A stretch of 64,000 nucleotides of DNA from Shimia aestuarii (GCF_022814865.1 NZ_JAKVRD010000003.1:205819-269818); one strand, 5' to 3'; shown: positions 32,986 through 42,801, numbered from the stretch's first letter. Program-made: numbers and translations. Notes: generated by a model from the letters alone, not told the origin.

Positions 32986-34761
32986 ATGCCGACATATAGA
33001 GCCCCCGTGAAAGACATGCAGTTCGTTCTGCACGATGTGCTGAACGTCTCCGGATCCGATATCCCCGGCTATGAGGAGCTGGAAAGCGACTTCACGAATG
33101 CCGTGCTCGAGGAAGCCGGCAAACTGACCTCCGAAGTGCTTGCACCGCTGAATGTGGTCGGAGACACCGAGGGCTGCCGTCTTGAAAACGGCGTCGTCTA
33201 TACCCCGACAGGGTTCAAGGACGCCTTCGAGCAGGTCAAAGAAGGCGGTTGGACCGGCCTCGACATGCCCGAGGAATACGGCGGGCAGAACATGCCCTAC
33301 GTGCTCGGCACTGCCGTCGGCGAGATGTTCTCCTCGGCGAACCAGGCCTTCACCATGTATCAGGGTCTCACGCACGGCGCCGCGTCGGCCGTCCTCGCCC
33401 ACGGCACCGATGACCAAAAGGCCAAATGGCTGCCTAAGATGGTGTCCTGCGAGTGGACCGGCACCATGAACCTGACCGAACCCCATTGCGGCACCGACCT
33501 CGGCCTGATGCGGACCAAGGCCGAACCGCAGGGTGACGGCAGCTACAAGATTTCCGGCCAGAAGATCTTTATCTCGGCTGGTGACCACGACATGTCCGAC
33601 AACGTCGTGCACCTCGTCCTCGCCAAAATCCCCGGTGGCCCCGAGGGCATCAAGGGCGTCTCGCTCTTCATCGTGCCCAAGTTCCTTGTCGATGACGATG
33701 GCAACGTCGGTGCCCGCAATGGCGTCTCGGTCGGCAATATCGAAGAGAAAATGGGCATCCACGGCAACTCGACCTGCGTGCTGAACTACGACGAAGCGGA
33801 AGGCTATCTGCTCGGCGAAGAGCACAAAGGTATGCGCGCCATGTTCACCATGATGAACGAGGCCCGGATCGGTGTTGGTATGCAGGGCTTGTCGCAAGCC
33901 GAAGTTGCCTATCAGAACGCAGTTGACTACGCCAAGGACCGCCTGCAAGGCCGCGATGTGACCGGTACGAAGAACCCTGACGGCCCCGCCGATCCGCTGA
34001 TCGTGCATCCTGACATCCGTCGCTCGCTGATGGATCAGAAGAGCTTTGCCGAGGGCGCGCGCGCCTTCATTCTCTGGGGGGCGACTCTGATCGACGCGGC
34101 CCACCGCAAAGACGACAAGGACGCCGACGGCCTGATCTCTCTGATGACCCCGGTCATCAAGGGCTTCCTGACCGACGAAGGCTATGACATGACCGTGCTG
34201 GCCCAGCAGGTCTATGGCGGCCACGGCTATATCGAAGAGCACGGCATGTCGCAGTTCACCCGCGACGCCCGGATCGCGATGATCTACGAAGGCGCAAACG
34301 GCGTTCAGGCGCTTGACCTCGTGGGCCGCAAACTCGGCCAGGATGGCGGCAAGCACGTCATGGCCTTCTTCGAGATGGTCAAAGATTTCTGCAAGGAAAA
34401 CAGCGACGACGAGGGTCTCAAAGACTTCATCGAACCGCTCAAAGCAGCCTCCAAGGATCTTCAGGCCGCGGGGATGTATTTCATGCAAAACGGCATGAAG
34501 AACCCCAACAACGCGCTCGCAGGTTCCTATGACTTCATGCACCTCTTCGGGCATGTCTGCCTCGGGCTGATGTGGGCGAAGATGGCCAAGGCCTCCAACG
34601 CCGCGCTGGCCGCTGGCACGGACGACGCAGCGTTCTATGAGACGAAGCTGACCACGGGACGCTATTACATGGCCCGTCGCCTGCCCGCGACCGCGATGCA
34701 CCTCGCGCGCATCCAGTCTGGTGCCGACACCGTTATGGGGCTCGACGCCGAGGCGTTCTGA
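32986..34761 (+). CDS. Acyl-CoA dehydrogenase, DmdC/FadE-like long form
   Basis: 591 residues, about 200 longer than short-chain dehydrogenases, as in AcdA/DmdC types. FAD/substrate segments include [20 protein letters not shown], the flavin loop FIS near residue 195 and [18 protein letters not shown]. The putative catalytic base is E435 in [20 protein letters not shown]. The N-terminus [18 protein letters not shown] is typical for Roseobacter 3-methylmercaptopropionyl-CoA dehydrogenase-like proteins; the true substrate (fatty acyl- or methylmercaptopropionyl-CoA) cannot be decided by eye. It oxidises the CoA thioester at the alpha-beta bond. MerR (2) lies directly upstream. Confidence 0.85.
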   Translation: MPTYRAPVKDMQFVLHDVLNVSGSDIPGYEELESDFTNAVLEEAGKLTSEVLAPLNVVGDTEGCRLENGVVYTPTGFKDAFEQVKEGGWTGLDMPEEYGGQNMPYVLGTAVGEMFSSANQAFTMYQGLTHGAASAVLAHGTDDQKAKWLPKMVSCEWTGTMNLTEPHCGTDLGLMRTKAEPQGDGSYKISGQKIFISAGDHDMSDNVVHLVLAKIPGGPEGIKGVSLFIVPKFLVDDDGNVGARNGVSVGNIEEKMGIHGNSTCVLNYDEAEGYLLGEEHKGMRAMFTMMNEARIGVGMQGLSQAEVAYQNAVDYAKDRLQGRDVTGTKNPDGPADPLIVHPDIRRSLMDQKSFAEGARAFILWGATLIDAAHRKDDKDADGLISLMTPVIKGFLTDEGYDMTVLAQQVYGGHGYIEEHGMSQFTRDARIAMIYEGANGVQALDLVGRKLGQDGGKHVMAFFEMVKDFCKENSDDEGLKDFIEPLKAASKDLQAAGMYFMQNGMKNPNNALAGSYDFMHLFGHVCLGLMWAKMAKASNAALAAGTDDAAFYETKLTTGRYYMARRLPATAMHLARIQSGADTVMGLDAEAF

Positions 34762-35148
34762 GCAAGACACGAACTGGCACGGGCGGGGACCTCCCCGCCC
34801 TCGCCTTTGCAAGAAAAGAAGGAGACTGCCCCCCGACCCGACAGGTTTTCGCATCTGGCACGGTCGGCGTATTTGAGTATTTTTCCAGAGAAGAAGACAG
34901 GGGAGGTCCACTCCGCCATCCGGCCGCGGTCTGTCTCGGACGCACCCGGGCGGGACGACGGAGCTTCTCCTCTGGCGGTCATCGGCTCTCCAGCCTGTAC
35001 CGCAAGACAGAAGGTGGCGCGTTAACCTTAATGCCCGGTAAAACCGCCCCCCTTCTTCTCTGAAAAAATACTCCACGGGGGTGCGGGGGTGTGAAACCCC
35101 CGCTGCCCGACACGGATCACACGCGGCAAGGACGACTGGGAGGACGCC
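34762..35148. other. 387-bp intergenic region with a long inverted repeat
   Basis: No gene is seen. Two 22-base arms that are inverted copies of each other (21 of 22 match) lie at 34875-34896 and 35052-35073. A GC-rich hairpin-like stretch (GGGGGTGCGGGGGTG, then CCCCCGC) precedes the GST gene. Confidence 0.6.
34875..35073. repeat. Inverted pair of dispersed intergenic elements
   Basis: Left arm GAGTATTTTTCCAGAGAAG (plus AAG) and right arm its reverse complement with one change, 155 bases apart. Related single copies are at 18694-18720 and 55248-55279. The element pairs only lie in non-coding DNA. Confidence 0.65.
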
Positions 35149-35784
35149 ATGACCATCAAACTTCACTGCTTCGGCGAAAGCGGCAATGCCTATAAGGCGG
35201 CGCTGGCGCTGGAACTCTCCGGCCTCGACTGGGAGCCGGTCTTCGTAGATTTCTTTTCCGGCATCAATCGCAGCCCGGAATTCCTCGAGAAAAACGTGAT
35301 GGGTGAAGCGCCGATCCTCGAAGACGGCGACCTGACCCTGTCGCAATCCGGCGTGATTCAGGACTACGTGAGCGAGAAATCCGGCAAGTTCGGCGGGGCC
35401 AACGCCGAGGAGCGCCGCGAGATCCTGCGCTGGGTTCTCTGGGACAACCACAAGCTCTCGTCGCAGGCCGGTATGACCCGTTTCCTGATGAACTTCCTGC
35501 CCGAGGACAAGCGCCCGGCCGAGGTCATCGGCTTCATGCAAGGCCGCCTCAAGGCTGCCTACAAGACGCTCGACGCCCATCTCGAGGGCCGCGACTGGAT
35601 TGTCGGCGACGGCATGACCAACGCCGACCTCTCCTGCTGCGGCTACCTCTTCTATCCCGAGCCCTTCGGCTTTGATCGCGCCCAATGGCCGAACATCGAC
35701 CGCTGGCTGACCAATATTCAACAAACGCCGGGGTGGAAACACCCCTACGACCTGATGCCCGGATCCCCCGCGGACCGGGCTTGA
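35149..35784 (+). CDS. Glutathione S-transferase-like protein
   Basis: 211 residues. The N-terminal thioredoxin-like half is IKLHCFGESGNAYKAALALE, with Ser10/Asn12 region in the place of the usual catalytic Ser/Cys/Tyr and the cis-proline in GEAPILEDGDLTLSQSGVI, a normal GST G-site (ESGxI as QSGVI). The C-terminal helical half follows. It is 15 bases from the thiolase gene, so it probably belongs to the beta-oxidation transcript; a glutathione role in that pathway is unclear. Disulfide-bond-type or dehalogenase-type GSTs are alternatives. Confidence 0.85.
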   Translation: MTIKLHCFGESGNAYKAALALELSGLDWEPVFVDFFSGINRSPEFLEKNVMGEAPILEDGDLTLSQSGVIQDYVSEKSGKFGGANAEERREILRWVLWDNHKLSSQAGMTRFLMNFLPEDKRPAEVIGFMQGRLKAAYKTLDAHLEGRDWIVGDGMTNADLSCCGYLFYPEPFGFDRAQWPNIDRWLTNIQQTPGWKHPYDLMPGSPADRA

Positions 35785-35799
35785 GAAAGGAGACCCACG

Positions 35800-37011
35800 A
35801 TGACCGAAGCCTATATCTATGACGCCGTGCGCACCCCGCGCGGCAAGGGCCGCAAGGATGGCGCCCTGCACGAGGTGACCTCCGTGCGCCTCTCCGCCAC
35901 GGTGCTGAACGCGCTGAAATCCCGCAACGGCCTTGACGGTCACGCGGTCGAGGACGTGATCTGGGGCAATGTCACCCAGGTCAAGGAACAGGGTGGCTGC
36001 CTTGCACGGACCGCCGTGCTCGCCTCCGACCTCGATGAATCGATCCCCGGCCTTGCCATCAACCGCTTCTGTGCTTCGGGCATGGAAGCCGTGAACCTCG
36101 CCGCCAACCAGGTGCGCGGTGGCGCGGGCGAGGCGTATATCGCCGGTGGCGTGGAGATGATGGGCCGCGTGCCGATGGGCTCGGACGGTGCTGCCGTTGC
36201 CGTCGACCCGACCGTCGCCATGGAACATTACTTCGTCCCGCAAGGCATCTCCGCCGACATCATCGCGACGGAATATGGCTTTACCCGTGATATGGCCGAC
36301 GCGCTCGCGGTCGAATCCCAGAACCGCGCCGCCGCGGCCTGGGCCGACAACCGGTTCGAGAAATCCATCGTGCCGGTGACGGATGTGAACGGCCTGACCA
36401 TTCTCGACAATGACGAATACATGCGCCCCGGCACCGACATGCAGGCGCTTGGCAGCCTCAAGGCCTCCTTCGCCGAAATGGGCGAAGTCATGCCCGGGTT
36501 CGACAAGATCGCGATGATGAAATACCCCCATCTCGACAAGATCAACCACATCCACCACGCCGGGAACTCCTCGGGCATCGTGGATGGCTCGGCTGGCGTT
36601 CTGATCGGCAACGCGGAATTCGGCAAGAAATACGGCCTCAAGCCGCGCGCCCGCATCCGTCAGACCTGCAAGATCGGCACCGATCCGACAATCATGCTGA
36701 CCGGCCCCGTGCCCGCGACCCAGAAGATCCTCGCCGATAGCGGCATGGCGATCTCCGACATCGACCTGTTCGAGGTCAACGAGGCCTTTGCCTCGGTCGT
36801 GTTGCGCTTCCAGCAGGCGTTTGATGTCGATCCGTCCCTCGTCAACGTCAACGGCGGCTCCATCGCCATGGGCCACCCGCTCGGTGCGACCGGCGCGATC
36901 ATCATCGGCACGCTTCTGGACGAGCTTGAGCGCTCGGACAAGGAAGTCGGCCTCGCCACCCTCTGCATCGCGTCCGGCATGGGCGCAGCCACCATCATCG
37001 AACGCGTGTAA
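35800..37011 (+). CDS. Acetyl-CoA acyltransferase (thiolase, FadA-type)
   Basis: 403 residues. The nucleophile is C91 in NRFCASGMEAVNLAA. GHPLGATG and the C-terminal C389 in LCIASGMGAA complete the thiolase signature, with NEAFA (the catalytic Asn/Glu motif) near residue 325. It either cleaves 3-ketoacyl-CoA in beta-oxidation or condenses acetyl-CoA; context with acyl-CoA dehydrogenase and a FadB-type protein favours degradation. The ribosome-binding site AAAGGAG precedes the ATG. Confidence 0.9.
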   Translation: MTEAYIYDAVRTPRGKGRKDGALHEVTSVRLSATVLNALKSRNGLDGHAVEDVIWGNVTQVKEQGGCLARTAVLASDLDESIPGLAINRFCASGMEAVNLAANQVRGGAGEAYIAGGVEMMGRVPMGSDGAAVAVDPTVAMEHYFVPQGISADIIATEYGFTRDMADALAVESQNRAAAAWADNRFEKSIVPVTDVNGLTILDNDEYMRPGTDMQALGSLKASFAEMGEVMPGFDKIAMMKYPHLDKINHIHHAGNSSGIVDGSAGVLIGNAEFGKKYGLKPRARIRQTCKIGTDPTIMLTGPVPATQKILADSGMAISDIDLFEVNEAFASVVLRFQQAFDVDPSLVNVNGGSIAMGHPLGATGAIIIGTLLDELERSDKEVGLATLCIASGMGAATIIERV

Positions 37012-37022
37012 GGAGAGACAAG

Positions 37023-39215
37023 ATGACCGAATTCCACTACGCGACCGACGCCGACGGCATCGCCACCATTACTTGGGACGTGCCCGGCAAATCCATGAAT
37101 GTCATGTCTTTTGTCGGCCTCGAGGAACTCGAAGCCTGTTTCGACAAGGCGATGGCCGATGACGCCGTGAAAGGCATCATCATCACCTCGGGCAAAGAAG
37201 GCTCCTTTGCAGGCGGCATGGATCTCAACCTCCTCGCCGTGATGAAGGAACAGGCGGGCGACGACCCGGCCAAGGGCCTCTTCGACGGCATCATGCAGAT
37301 GCATACCCTGCTGCGCAAAATCGAACGCGCCGGCATGGATCCGAAGACCAACAAGGGCGGCAAACCCGTCGCTTGTATCCTTCCCGGCACCGCCGCGGGT
37401 ATTGGCCTCGAACTGCCGCTGGCCTGTCACCGCATCTTCGCCGCCGACAACCCCAAGGCCCGCATCGGCCTGCCGGAAATCATGGTCGGGATCTTCCCCG
37501 GCGCCGGTGGCACGACGCGCTTTGTGCGCAAGATGGGCGCCATGGCGGCCTCGCCGTTCCTGCTTCAGGGCAAGATGGTCGAGCCAAAGAAAGCCAAGTC
37601 CGCAGGCATCATCGACGAAGTGAGCGAAGACCCGATGGCCGCCGCTCGCGAATGGGTGCTGTCAGAGCCGAAGATCGTCAAGCCTTGGGACGAAAAGGGC
37701 TACAAGATGCCCGGCGGCGATCCCTATCATCCCGCTGGCTATATGACCTTTGTTGGCGCCAACGCCATGGTCAACGGCAACACCTGGGGCGTCTACCCGG
37801 CGGCCAAAGCACTTCTGTCGGCCGTTTATGAAGGCGCGCAGGTGCCCTTCGACACCGCTCTCAAGATCGAGGCGCGCTGGTTCACCCACGTGCTGATGAA
37901 CCCGTCCTCCTCGGCCATGATCCGGTCGCTCTTCGTCAACAAAGAAGCGCTCGAGAAAGGCGCGAACCGCCCCGATGTGCCCGATCAACGGGTCAAGAAG
38001 ATCGGTGTTCTTGGCGCAGGCATGATGGGCGCGGGCATCGCGCTGGTCTCGGCCAAGGCAGGCATGGATGTGGTCCTTATCGACCAGAACCAGGAAGCCG
38101 CAGACCGCGGCAAGGCCTACTCGGAAAGCTTCATGGACAAGGGCATCGCCCGCAAGAAAGCGACACCCGAAAAGAAAGAGGCGCTTCTGGCCAAGATCAA
38201 CGCCACCACTGACCTTGATGCGCTCAAGGACGTGGACCTCATCATCGAGGCCGTGTTCGAAGACACCAAGGTCAAGGCCGAGATGACCAAGAAGGTAGAG
38301 GCGATCATCCCTGAGGATGCAATCTTTGCCTCCAATACCTCGACCCTGCCGATCACCGGGCTGGCCAAGGCGTCTGTGCGCGCGGATCAGTTCATCGGCA
38401 TCCACTTCTTCTCGCCGGTCGAGAAGATGGCGCTTGTCGAGATCATCAAGGGCAAGGAAACCGGTGATCGCGCCGTGGCCAAGGCGCTCGACTACGTGCG
38501 CCAGATCCGCAAGACACCGATCGTCGTCAACGATGACCGCTTCTTCTATGCCAACCGCTGCATCATTCCTTACATCAATGAGGGCGTGATGATGGCAGGC
38601 GAAGGCGTGTCGCGTCCGCTGATCGACCACGCGGCCCAGCTTCTCGGCTTCCCCGTTGGCCCGATCCAGCTTGTCGATGAGACCTCCCTCGACCTCGGCG
38701 CAAAGATCGCCAAGGCGACGATGGAAGCGATGGGCGATGCCTATCCGAAGTCGATTGCCGATGACGTGACCTTCTGGATGGTCGACGAAGGCCGCTTGGG
38801 CCGCAAATCCAAGGCTGGTTTCTTCGACTATGACGAGAAGGGCAAACGCCTTGGCTACTGGGAGGGCTTCAACGAGAAGTTCCCGATGGCTGACGACCAG
38901 CCCGAGCTGACCGAAGTGCAGCACCGCCTGATCTTCTCGCAGGTGCTCGAGGCCGTCCGTGCGCTCGAGGCTGGCGTGCTCGAAGATATCCGCGAAGGCG
39001 ATGTCGGCGCGATCCTCGGCTGGGGCTTCATGCCGTGGTCCGGTGGTCCCTTCTCCTGGCTCGACATCGTTGGTGCGCCTTGGGCCGCTGAACAGTGCGA
39101 TGCGCTTCAGGCGAAGTTCGGCGACCGTTTCGCCTGCCCGCCGCTCCTGCGCGAGATGGCCGACAAGAACCAGAGCTTCTATGGCCGCTTTGGCCCCAAG
39201 GCTGCCGCAGCCTGA
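37023..39215 (+). CDS. Bifunctional enoyl-CoA hydratase / 3-hydroxyacyl-CoA dehydrogenase (FadB/FadJ-type)
   Basis: 730 residues. The crotonase part (1-190) has SFAGGMDLNLLA and GTAAGIGLELPLACH, then ARIGLPEIMVGIFPGAGGTT. The dehydrogenase part starts about residue 320 with the NAD motif IGVLGAGMMGAGIALVSAKA, then FASNTSTLPITGLA and HFFSPVEKMALVEIIKGKE. The C-terminal HAD domain ends with the conserved WGFMPWSGGPFSWLD. It carries out steps two and three of beta-oxidation as the alpha subunit partner of the thiolase 11 bases upstream. A good terminator follows at 39237. Confidence 0.92.
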   Translation: MTEFHYATDADGIATITWDVPGKSMNVMSFVGLEELEACFDKAMADDAVKGIIITSGKEGSFAGGMDLNLLAVMKEQAGDDPAKGLFDGIMQMHTLLRKIERAGMDPKTNKGGKPVACILPGTAAGIGLELPLACHRIFAADNPKARIGLPEIMVGIFPGAGGTTRFVRKMGAMAASPFLLQGKMVEPKKAKSAGIIDEVSEDPMAAAREWVLSEPKIVKPWDEKGYKMPGGDPYHPAGYMTFVGANAMVNGNTWGVYPAAKALLSAVYEGAQVPFDTALKIEARWFTHVLMNPSSSAMIRSLFVNKEALEKGANRPDVPDQRVKKIGVLGAGMMGAGIALVSAKAGMDVVLIDQNQEAADRGKAYSESFMDKGIARKKATPEKKEALLAKINATTDLDALKDVDLIIEAVFEDTKVKAEMTKKVEAIIPEDAIFASNTSTLPITGLAKASVRADQFIGIHFFSPVEKMALVEIIKGKETGDRAVAKALDYVRQIRKTPIVVNDDRFFYANRCIIPYINEGVMMAGEGVSRPLIDHAAQLLGFPVGPIQLVDETSLDLGAKIAKATMEAMGDAYPKSIADDVTFWMVDEGRLGRKSKAGFFDYDEKGKRLGYWEGFNEKFPMADDQPELTEVQHRLIFSQVLEAVRALEAGVLEDIREGDVGAILGWGFMPWSGGPFSWLDIVGAPWAAEQCDALQAKFGDRFACPPLLREMADKNQSFYGRFGPKAAAA

Positions 39216-39236
39216 GGCCAACAGCCTATAACAAAC

Positions 39237-39269
39237 GAAAACGCCCGGTTCTCAGGACCGGGCGTTTTC
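39237..39269 (+). terminator. Rho-independent terminator of the beta-oxidation genes
   Basis: A perfect 13-bp stem (39237-39249 with 39257-39269) with a 7-base loop, 21 bases after the stop. The stem ends in GTTTTC, giving a short U-run. Confidence 0.85.
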
Positions 39270-39291
39270 AGTTTCGCGGGATGTGGTTTGC

Positions 39292-39945
39292 TCAGGCCAT
39301 GCCGTAATCGACATTATCCGGCATGTAGCTCTCCTCCAGAAGACGCGCCGCAACCGTGAGTGGCAGCATATTGTAGTTATGCGCCGCGCCATGTTTGGGG
39401 ATATATCCCACGCTCACCCCCCAATGTGCCTGGCAAAATGACAAGGCACCTTGGTCGGTAAAAATCATTTGGTCTTCTTCGAAGATCGGCAACACGACCT
39501 CGACAGTGCCATAAGGTTCCTGACGTTCGACCCCATCCAGCACTTCAAGCGCCGCCGCCGGGATCACGGCGAACGGATCGCCCCATTGGTCGAGGATTTC
39601 ATCGGATTCGATCAACACGCCCTGATGCGGCATCACCAGCATCTCCCGGCCATTGCCAATCACCCCTTGTGGCACGTGCAGCGGCCAGAGGTGCTTTGGG
39701 CAAACGCCGATCCCGCCCCAGATCTGATCCCGGATCACGGCAATCACCTGCTGCGCGCCGCCGTCAAATGTCAGAAGGCTCTCGCCCTTGCGCAAGGTCT
39801 CCACCGCGCGCCAGCCATCCTGCGTCGCCACGGTCGTGCCCTCAATCAATCCACACCCGGCGCCGTTCAGCACCGGATCTTCATACTGCGCCTTCGCGCG
39901 TCCCGACCGAACAGCATCCGGCCCAGAAGTCACCCATCCAAACAT
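39292..39945 (-). CDS. Free-standing Hint-domain (Hedgehog/intein-type) protein
   Basis: 217 residues. The Hint domain begins at C31: CGLIEGTTVATQDGWRAVET with KGESLLTFDGG, the usual Hint_2 opening (Cys, then GT..AT..G...VE.L..G). The C-terminal block LVMPHQGVLIESD matches the SPxHRVLV-type segment. Only about 30 residues precede the nucleophile and the sequence beyond is about 75 residues. Roseobacters have many such Hint_2 proteins of unknown use. No intein insertion host is present. It converges with the beta-oxidation genes. Confidence 0.75.
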   Translation of the reverse strand: MFGWVTSGPDAVRSGRAKAQYEDPVLNGAGCGLIEGTTVATQDGWRAVETLRKGESLLTFDGGAQQVIAVIRDQIWGGIGVCPKHLWPLHVPQGVIGNGREMLVMPHQGVLIESDEILDQWGDPFAVIPAAALEVLDGVERQEPYGTVEVVLPIFEEDQMIFTDQGALSFCQAHWGVSVGYIPKHGAAHNYNMLPLTVAARLLEESYMPDNVDYGMA

Positions 39946-40113
39946 CTTTCCCTCACAGTTTGGCGATTGGCGTTCGCTGGATAGGATTTGCTTAAATCTC
40001 TATGGAACCTGTTGGTCCGAAAAGCGGTCCTTTTGCGGCATTGTTTCCATTTCGCGAAATAATCCCTCGGAAATACCGCGTTTTCGTTTCCGGCACCGCC
40101 GGAAATCCTCCGG

Positions 40114-41022
40114 CTAGCCCGGCTGCGCCTCGCCCGAACGCAACGCGATCACGAGTCCCGCCACCACGATGAGCGCGATTCCCGCGATCTGCCAGATCCC
40201 AAGCCCCTGCCCCCAAAGCAGCCACGCAAAGACCGGGCCGAACCCCATCACGGCGTATTCGAACACCGCCACGTTGGTCGGGATATCCATCTGGTAGGCC
40301 CGGACGATCAGGAACACCGCCCCAAGCGAGCAGACCGCCTGAAGCACGATCCACGGCAGCGCCGCGCCAACGTCCCACGTCCAGCCACGCAAAAGGAACC
40401 CCGTGCTCCCCCCGCCCCAGACCGACAGCCCAAGTGCGACGACTAGGCCGATCACCCCGAGCATCGCCATATTCGCCCCAAGAAGCGTCACCGCGCTTTC
40501 TCCGTCGCACCAACTCCGCGTCGCGATGGCGGAGACGGCATAGAAGAACCCCGCCGCCACCGGCATGACCATGGCCGGGCCGAACCCGGCGGTCCCCGGC
40601 TGCAACACAAGGAGGATTCCCGCAAAGCCAAGCAACACCGCCCCACTGCGCCAGATCCCGATCCGCTGCCCCATCACCGCGACATTAATGAGCAGGACAA
40701 AGATCGGTGAGGTGAACATCCCCGCCAGTGCCTGCGCCACCGGCATCAGTCCGAGCGCCCCGAAGTAGAGCATCATCGAGGTCGAAAGCACCAGCGACCG
40801 CGCCAGAACCCGCCGCCATCGCCGGGGCCGCAACACGCCAAGCCCAAAGACCGGCATCAAGATCAGAAGCGGCATCATAAAGGCCGAGCGCATCGCATGA
40901 AACTGCCAGAGGCCAACCGTCTGGGATATCTCGCCAATGAACGTATCGACAAAACCGATCACGGCCATCGCGACCAACATCGCCGACGCCGCTGCAAGCG
41001 GTCTGTTCCCTGCCCCATCCAT
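40114..41022 (-). CDS. DMT-superfamily (EamA) transporter
   Basis: 302 residues with ten predicted helices in two EamA halves. Visible helices include LGVLRPRRWRRVLARSLVLS (loop and helix), LAGMFTSPIFVLLINVAVMG and VFAWLLWGQGLGIWQIAGIA. The last helix GIALIVVAGLVIAL is typical. It is probably a small-metabolite exporter; the substrate is unknown. The promoter would lie in 41023-41133, shared with the divergent ligase gene. Confidence 0.85.
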   Translation of the reverse strand: MDGAGNRPLAAASAMLVAMAVIGFVDTFIGEISQTVGLWQFHAMRSAFMMPLLILMPVFGLGVLRPRRWRRVLARSLVLSTSMMLYFGALGLMPVAQALAGMFTSPIFVLLINVAVMGQRIGIWRSGAVLLGFAGILLVLQPGTAGFGPAMVMPVAAGFFYAVSAIATRSWCDGESAVTLLGANMAMLGVIGLVVALGLSVWGGGSTGFLLRGWTWDVGAALPWIVLQAVCSLGAVFLIVRAYQMDIPTNVAVFEYAVMGFGPVFAWLLWGQGLGIWQIAGIALIVVAGLVIALRSGEAQPG

Positions 41023-41133
41023 CGGTATTTTCTCTCCCTCAAGGCGCGCCTACGTAGCATTACGAACTACCATCGTCGCACGGTTCTGTCGTAAAACCGA
41101 CAAACCACCGAGGAATCAAGGGAGGAGGCTCCG

Positions 41134-42759
41134 ATGGGATGGATGGCCGATGAAACCGGGCTCGACAAATGCGCCGCGAACTACGCGCCGCTGACACCGC
41201 TGACACATCTCAAACGCGCGCGCGATGTCTGGCCGGATCACCTCGCGGTGGTCTATGGCAAACACCGCACAACCTACGCCGAGCACTATGAACGCTGCAC
41301 CCGCCTCGCCTCGGGCCTCGTGAAGCTCGGGATCGAACCCGGCAACGTCGTCGCCTCGATCCTGCCGAACCTGCCCGCCCATGTAGAGGCGCATTTCGGC
41401 GTCCCCGCCTGCGGCGCGGTCCTCAATGCCATCAACATCCGCCTCGATGTCGATACCGTCGCCTATATCTTTGAACATGGCGGGGCCAAGGCGGTGCTTG
41501 TCGATCCGCAATTTCTCGACGTGGCCGAAGCCGCGATTGCCAAAATGGACGGGGACGGCCCCAAGATCATTGAGGTCGCCGATGATTTCGACGGCTGGCA
41601 CGCGTCTGGCAAACATATGACCTACGAAGACCTCCTCGCCTCCGGCGATCCAGACTTCGACTGGATCATGCCCGAAGACGAATGGGAAAGCCTCGCTCTC
41701 AACTACACCTCCGGCACCACGGGCCGCCCCAAGGGCGTCGTCTATCACCACCGCGGCGCCTACCTGAACACCATGGCCCAGGTCGTGAGCTGGCGCATGG
41801 TGCTGCACCCGACCTACCTCACCATCGTGCCGCTGTTTCATTGCAACGGCTGGTGCCATAGCTGGATGATGCCGCTTCTTGGTGGCACCATTGTTTGCTG
41901 CCGCGATATCACTGCGCAGGCGATCTACAACGCGATCCACTACGAAGGCGTGACCCACTTTGGCGGCGCGCCCATCGTCCTCAACATGATCGTCAACGCG
42001 CTCGACGAGGAACGCCGCACCTTCGACCATACCGTCGAAGTCTTCACCGCCGGTGCGCCCCCTGCCCCCGCGACCCTCAAGGCGATCGAGAATTTCGGCT
42101 TTAATATCACCCATGTCTACGGTCTGACCGAGGTTTACGGCCCCGCCACCGAATGCACATGGCAGGCGAAGTGGGATCCGCTCCAAGGCGACGAACGCGC
42201 CGCTGTGAAATCGCGTCAGGGCGTGCCGATGCCCTGTATCGAGGAACTCCGCGTCACCGACTCGCACCTCAACGACATCCCCCGCGACGGCGTCGCACAG
42301 GGCGAGATCATGTTCCGCGGCAACGGCGTCATGAAGGGCTACTACAAGAACCCCGAAGCCACGGCCGAGGCCTTCGAGGGCGGCGTGTTCCATTCCGGCG
42401 ATATCGCTGTGCATCACCCCGACACCTACGTGCAGATCGCCGACCGCGCCAAGGACGTCATCATTTCAGGCGGCGAGAACATCTCCTCGGTCGAGGTCGA
42501 AGGCGTCCTGATGGGCCACACGGCCATCTCGCTCGCCGCCGTCGTCGCCAAACCGGACGAGAAATGGGGCGAAGTCCCCTGCGCCTTTGTCGAACTCCTG
42601 CCGGGCAAAGAGGTGAGCGAAGCCGAGATCATCGCCTTCGCCCGTCAAAAACTCGCCGGGTTCAAGACCCCGAAAAAGGTCGTGTTCCAAGAACTTCCCA
42701 AAACCTCGACCGGCAAGATTCAGAAATTCGAACTGCGCGAGCAGGCGAAAACCCTCTGA
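41134..42759 (+). CDS. Acyl-CoA synthetase, DmdB-like AMP-binding ligase
   Basis: 541 residues. ATP loop YTSGTTGRPKGVVYHHRGAY, motif GLTEVYGPATEC, and the C-terminal lysine in STGKIQKFELRE define an ANL adenylate-forming enzyme. It activates a carboxylic acid to an acyl-CoA. The length and the N-terminal LTPLTHLKRARDVWPDHLAV suit methylmercaptopropionate-CoA ligases (DmdB) and short/medium-chain fatty acid ligases. RBS GGGAGGAGG precedes ATG 41134. It is divergent from the transporter. Confidence 0.88.
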   Translation: MGWMADETGLDKCAANYAPLTPLTHLKRARDVWPDHLAVVYGKHRTTYAEHYERCTRLASGLVKLGIEPGNVVASILPNLPAHVEAHFGVPACGAVLNAINIRLDVDTVAYIFEHGGAKAVLVDPQFLDVAEAAIAKMDGDGPKIIEVADDFDGWHASGKHMTYEDLLASGDPDFDWIMPEDEWESLALNYTSGTTGRPKGVVYHHRGAYLNTMAQVVSWRMVLHPTYLTIVPLFHCNGWCHSWMMPLLGGTIVCCRDITAQAIYNAIHYEGVTHFGGAPIVLNMIVNALDEERRTFDHTVEVFTAGAPPAPATLKAIENFGFNITHVYGLTEVYGPATECTWQAKWDPLQGDERAAVKSRQGVPMPCIEELRVTDSHLNDIPRDGVAQGEIMFRGNGVMKGYYKNPEATAEAFEGGVFHSGDIAVHHPDTYVQIADRAKDVIISGGENISSVEVEGVLMGHTAISLAAVVAKPDEKWGEVPCAFVELLPGKEVSEAEIIAFARQKLAGFKTPKKVVFQELPKTSTGKIQKFELREQAKTL

Positions 42760-42801
42760 TTGCCAGAGCGCCCAAGCGGGAACAGCCGCTTGGGCCGCCC
42801 C

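Noticed and set aside
32929..36876. A 1315-codon open frame on the minus strand
   Set aside because: It runs opposite the acyl-CoA dehydrogenase, GST and thiolase genes, has no family motif and follows the high-GC third-position bias of the other strand; it is an antisense shadow.
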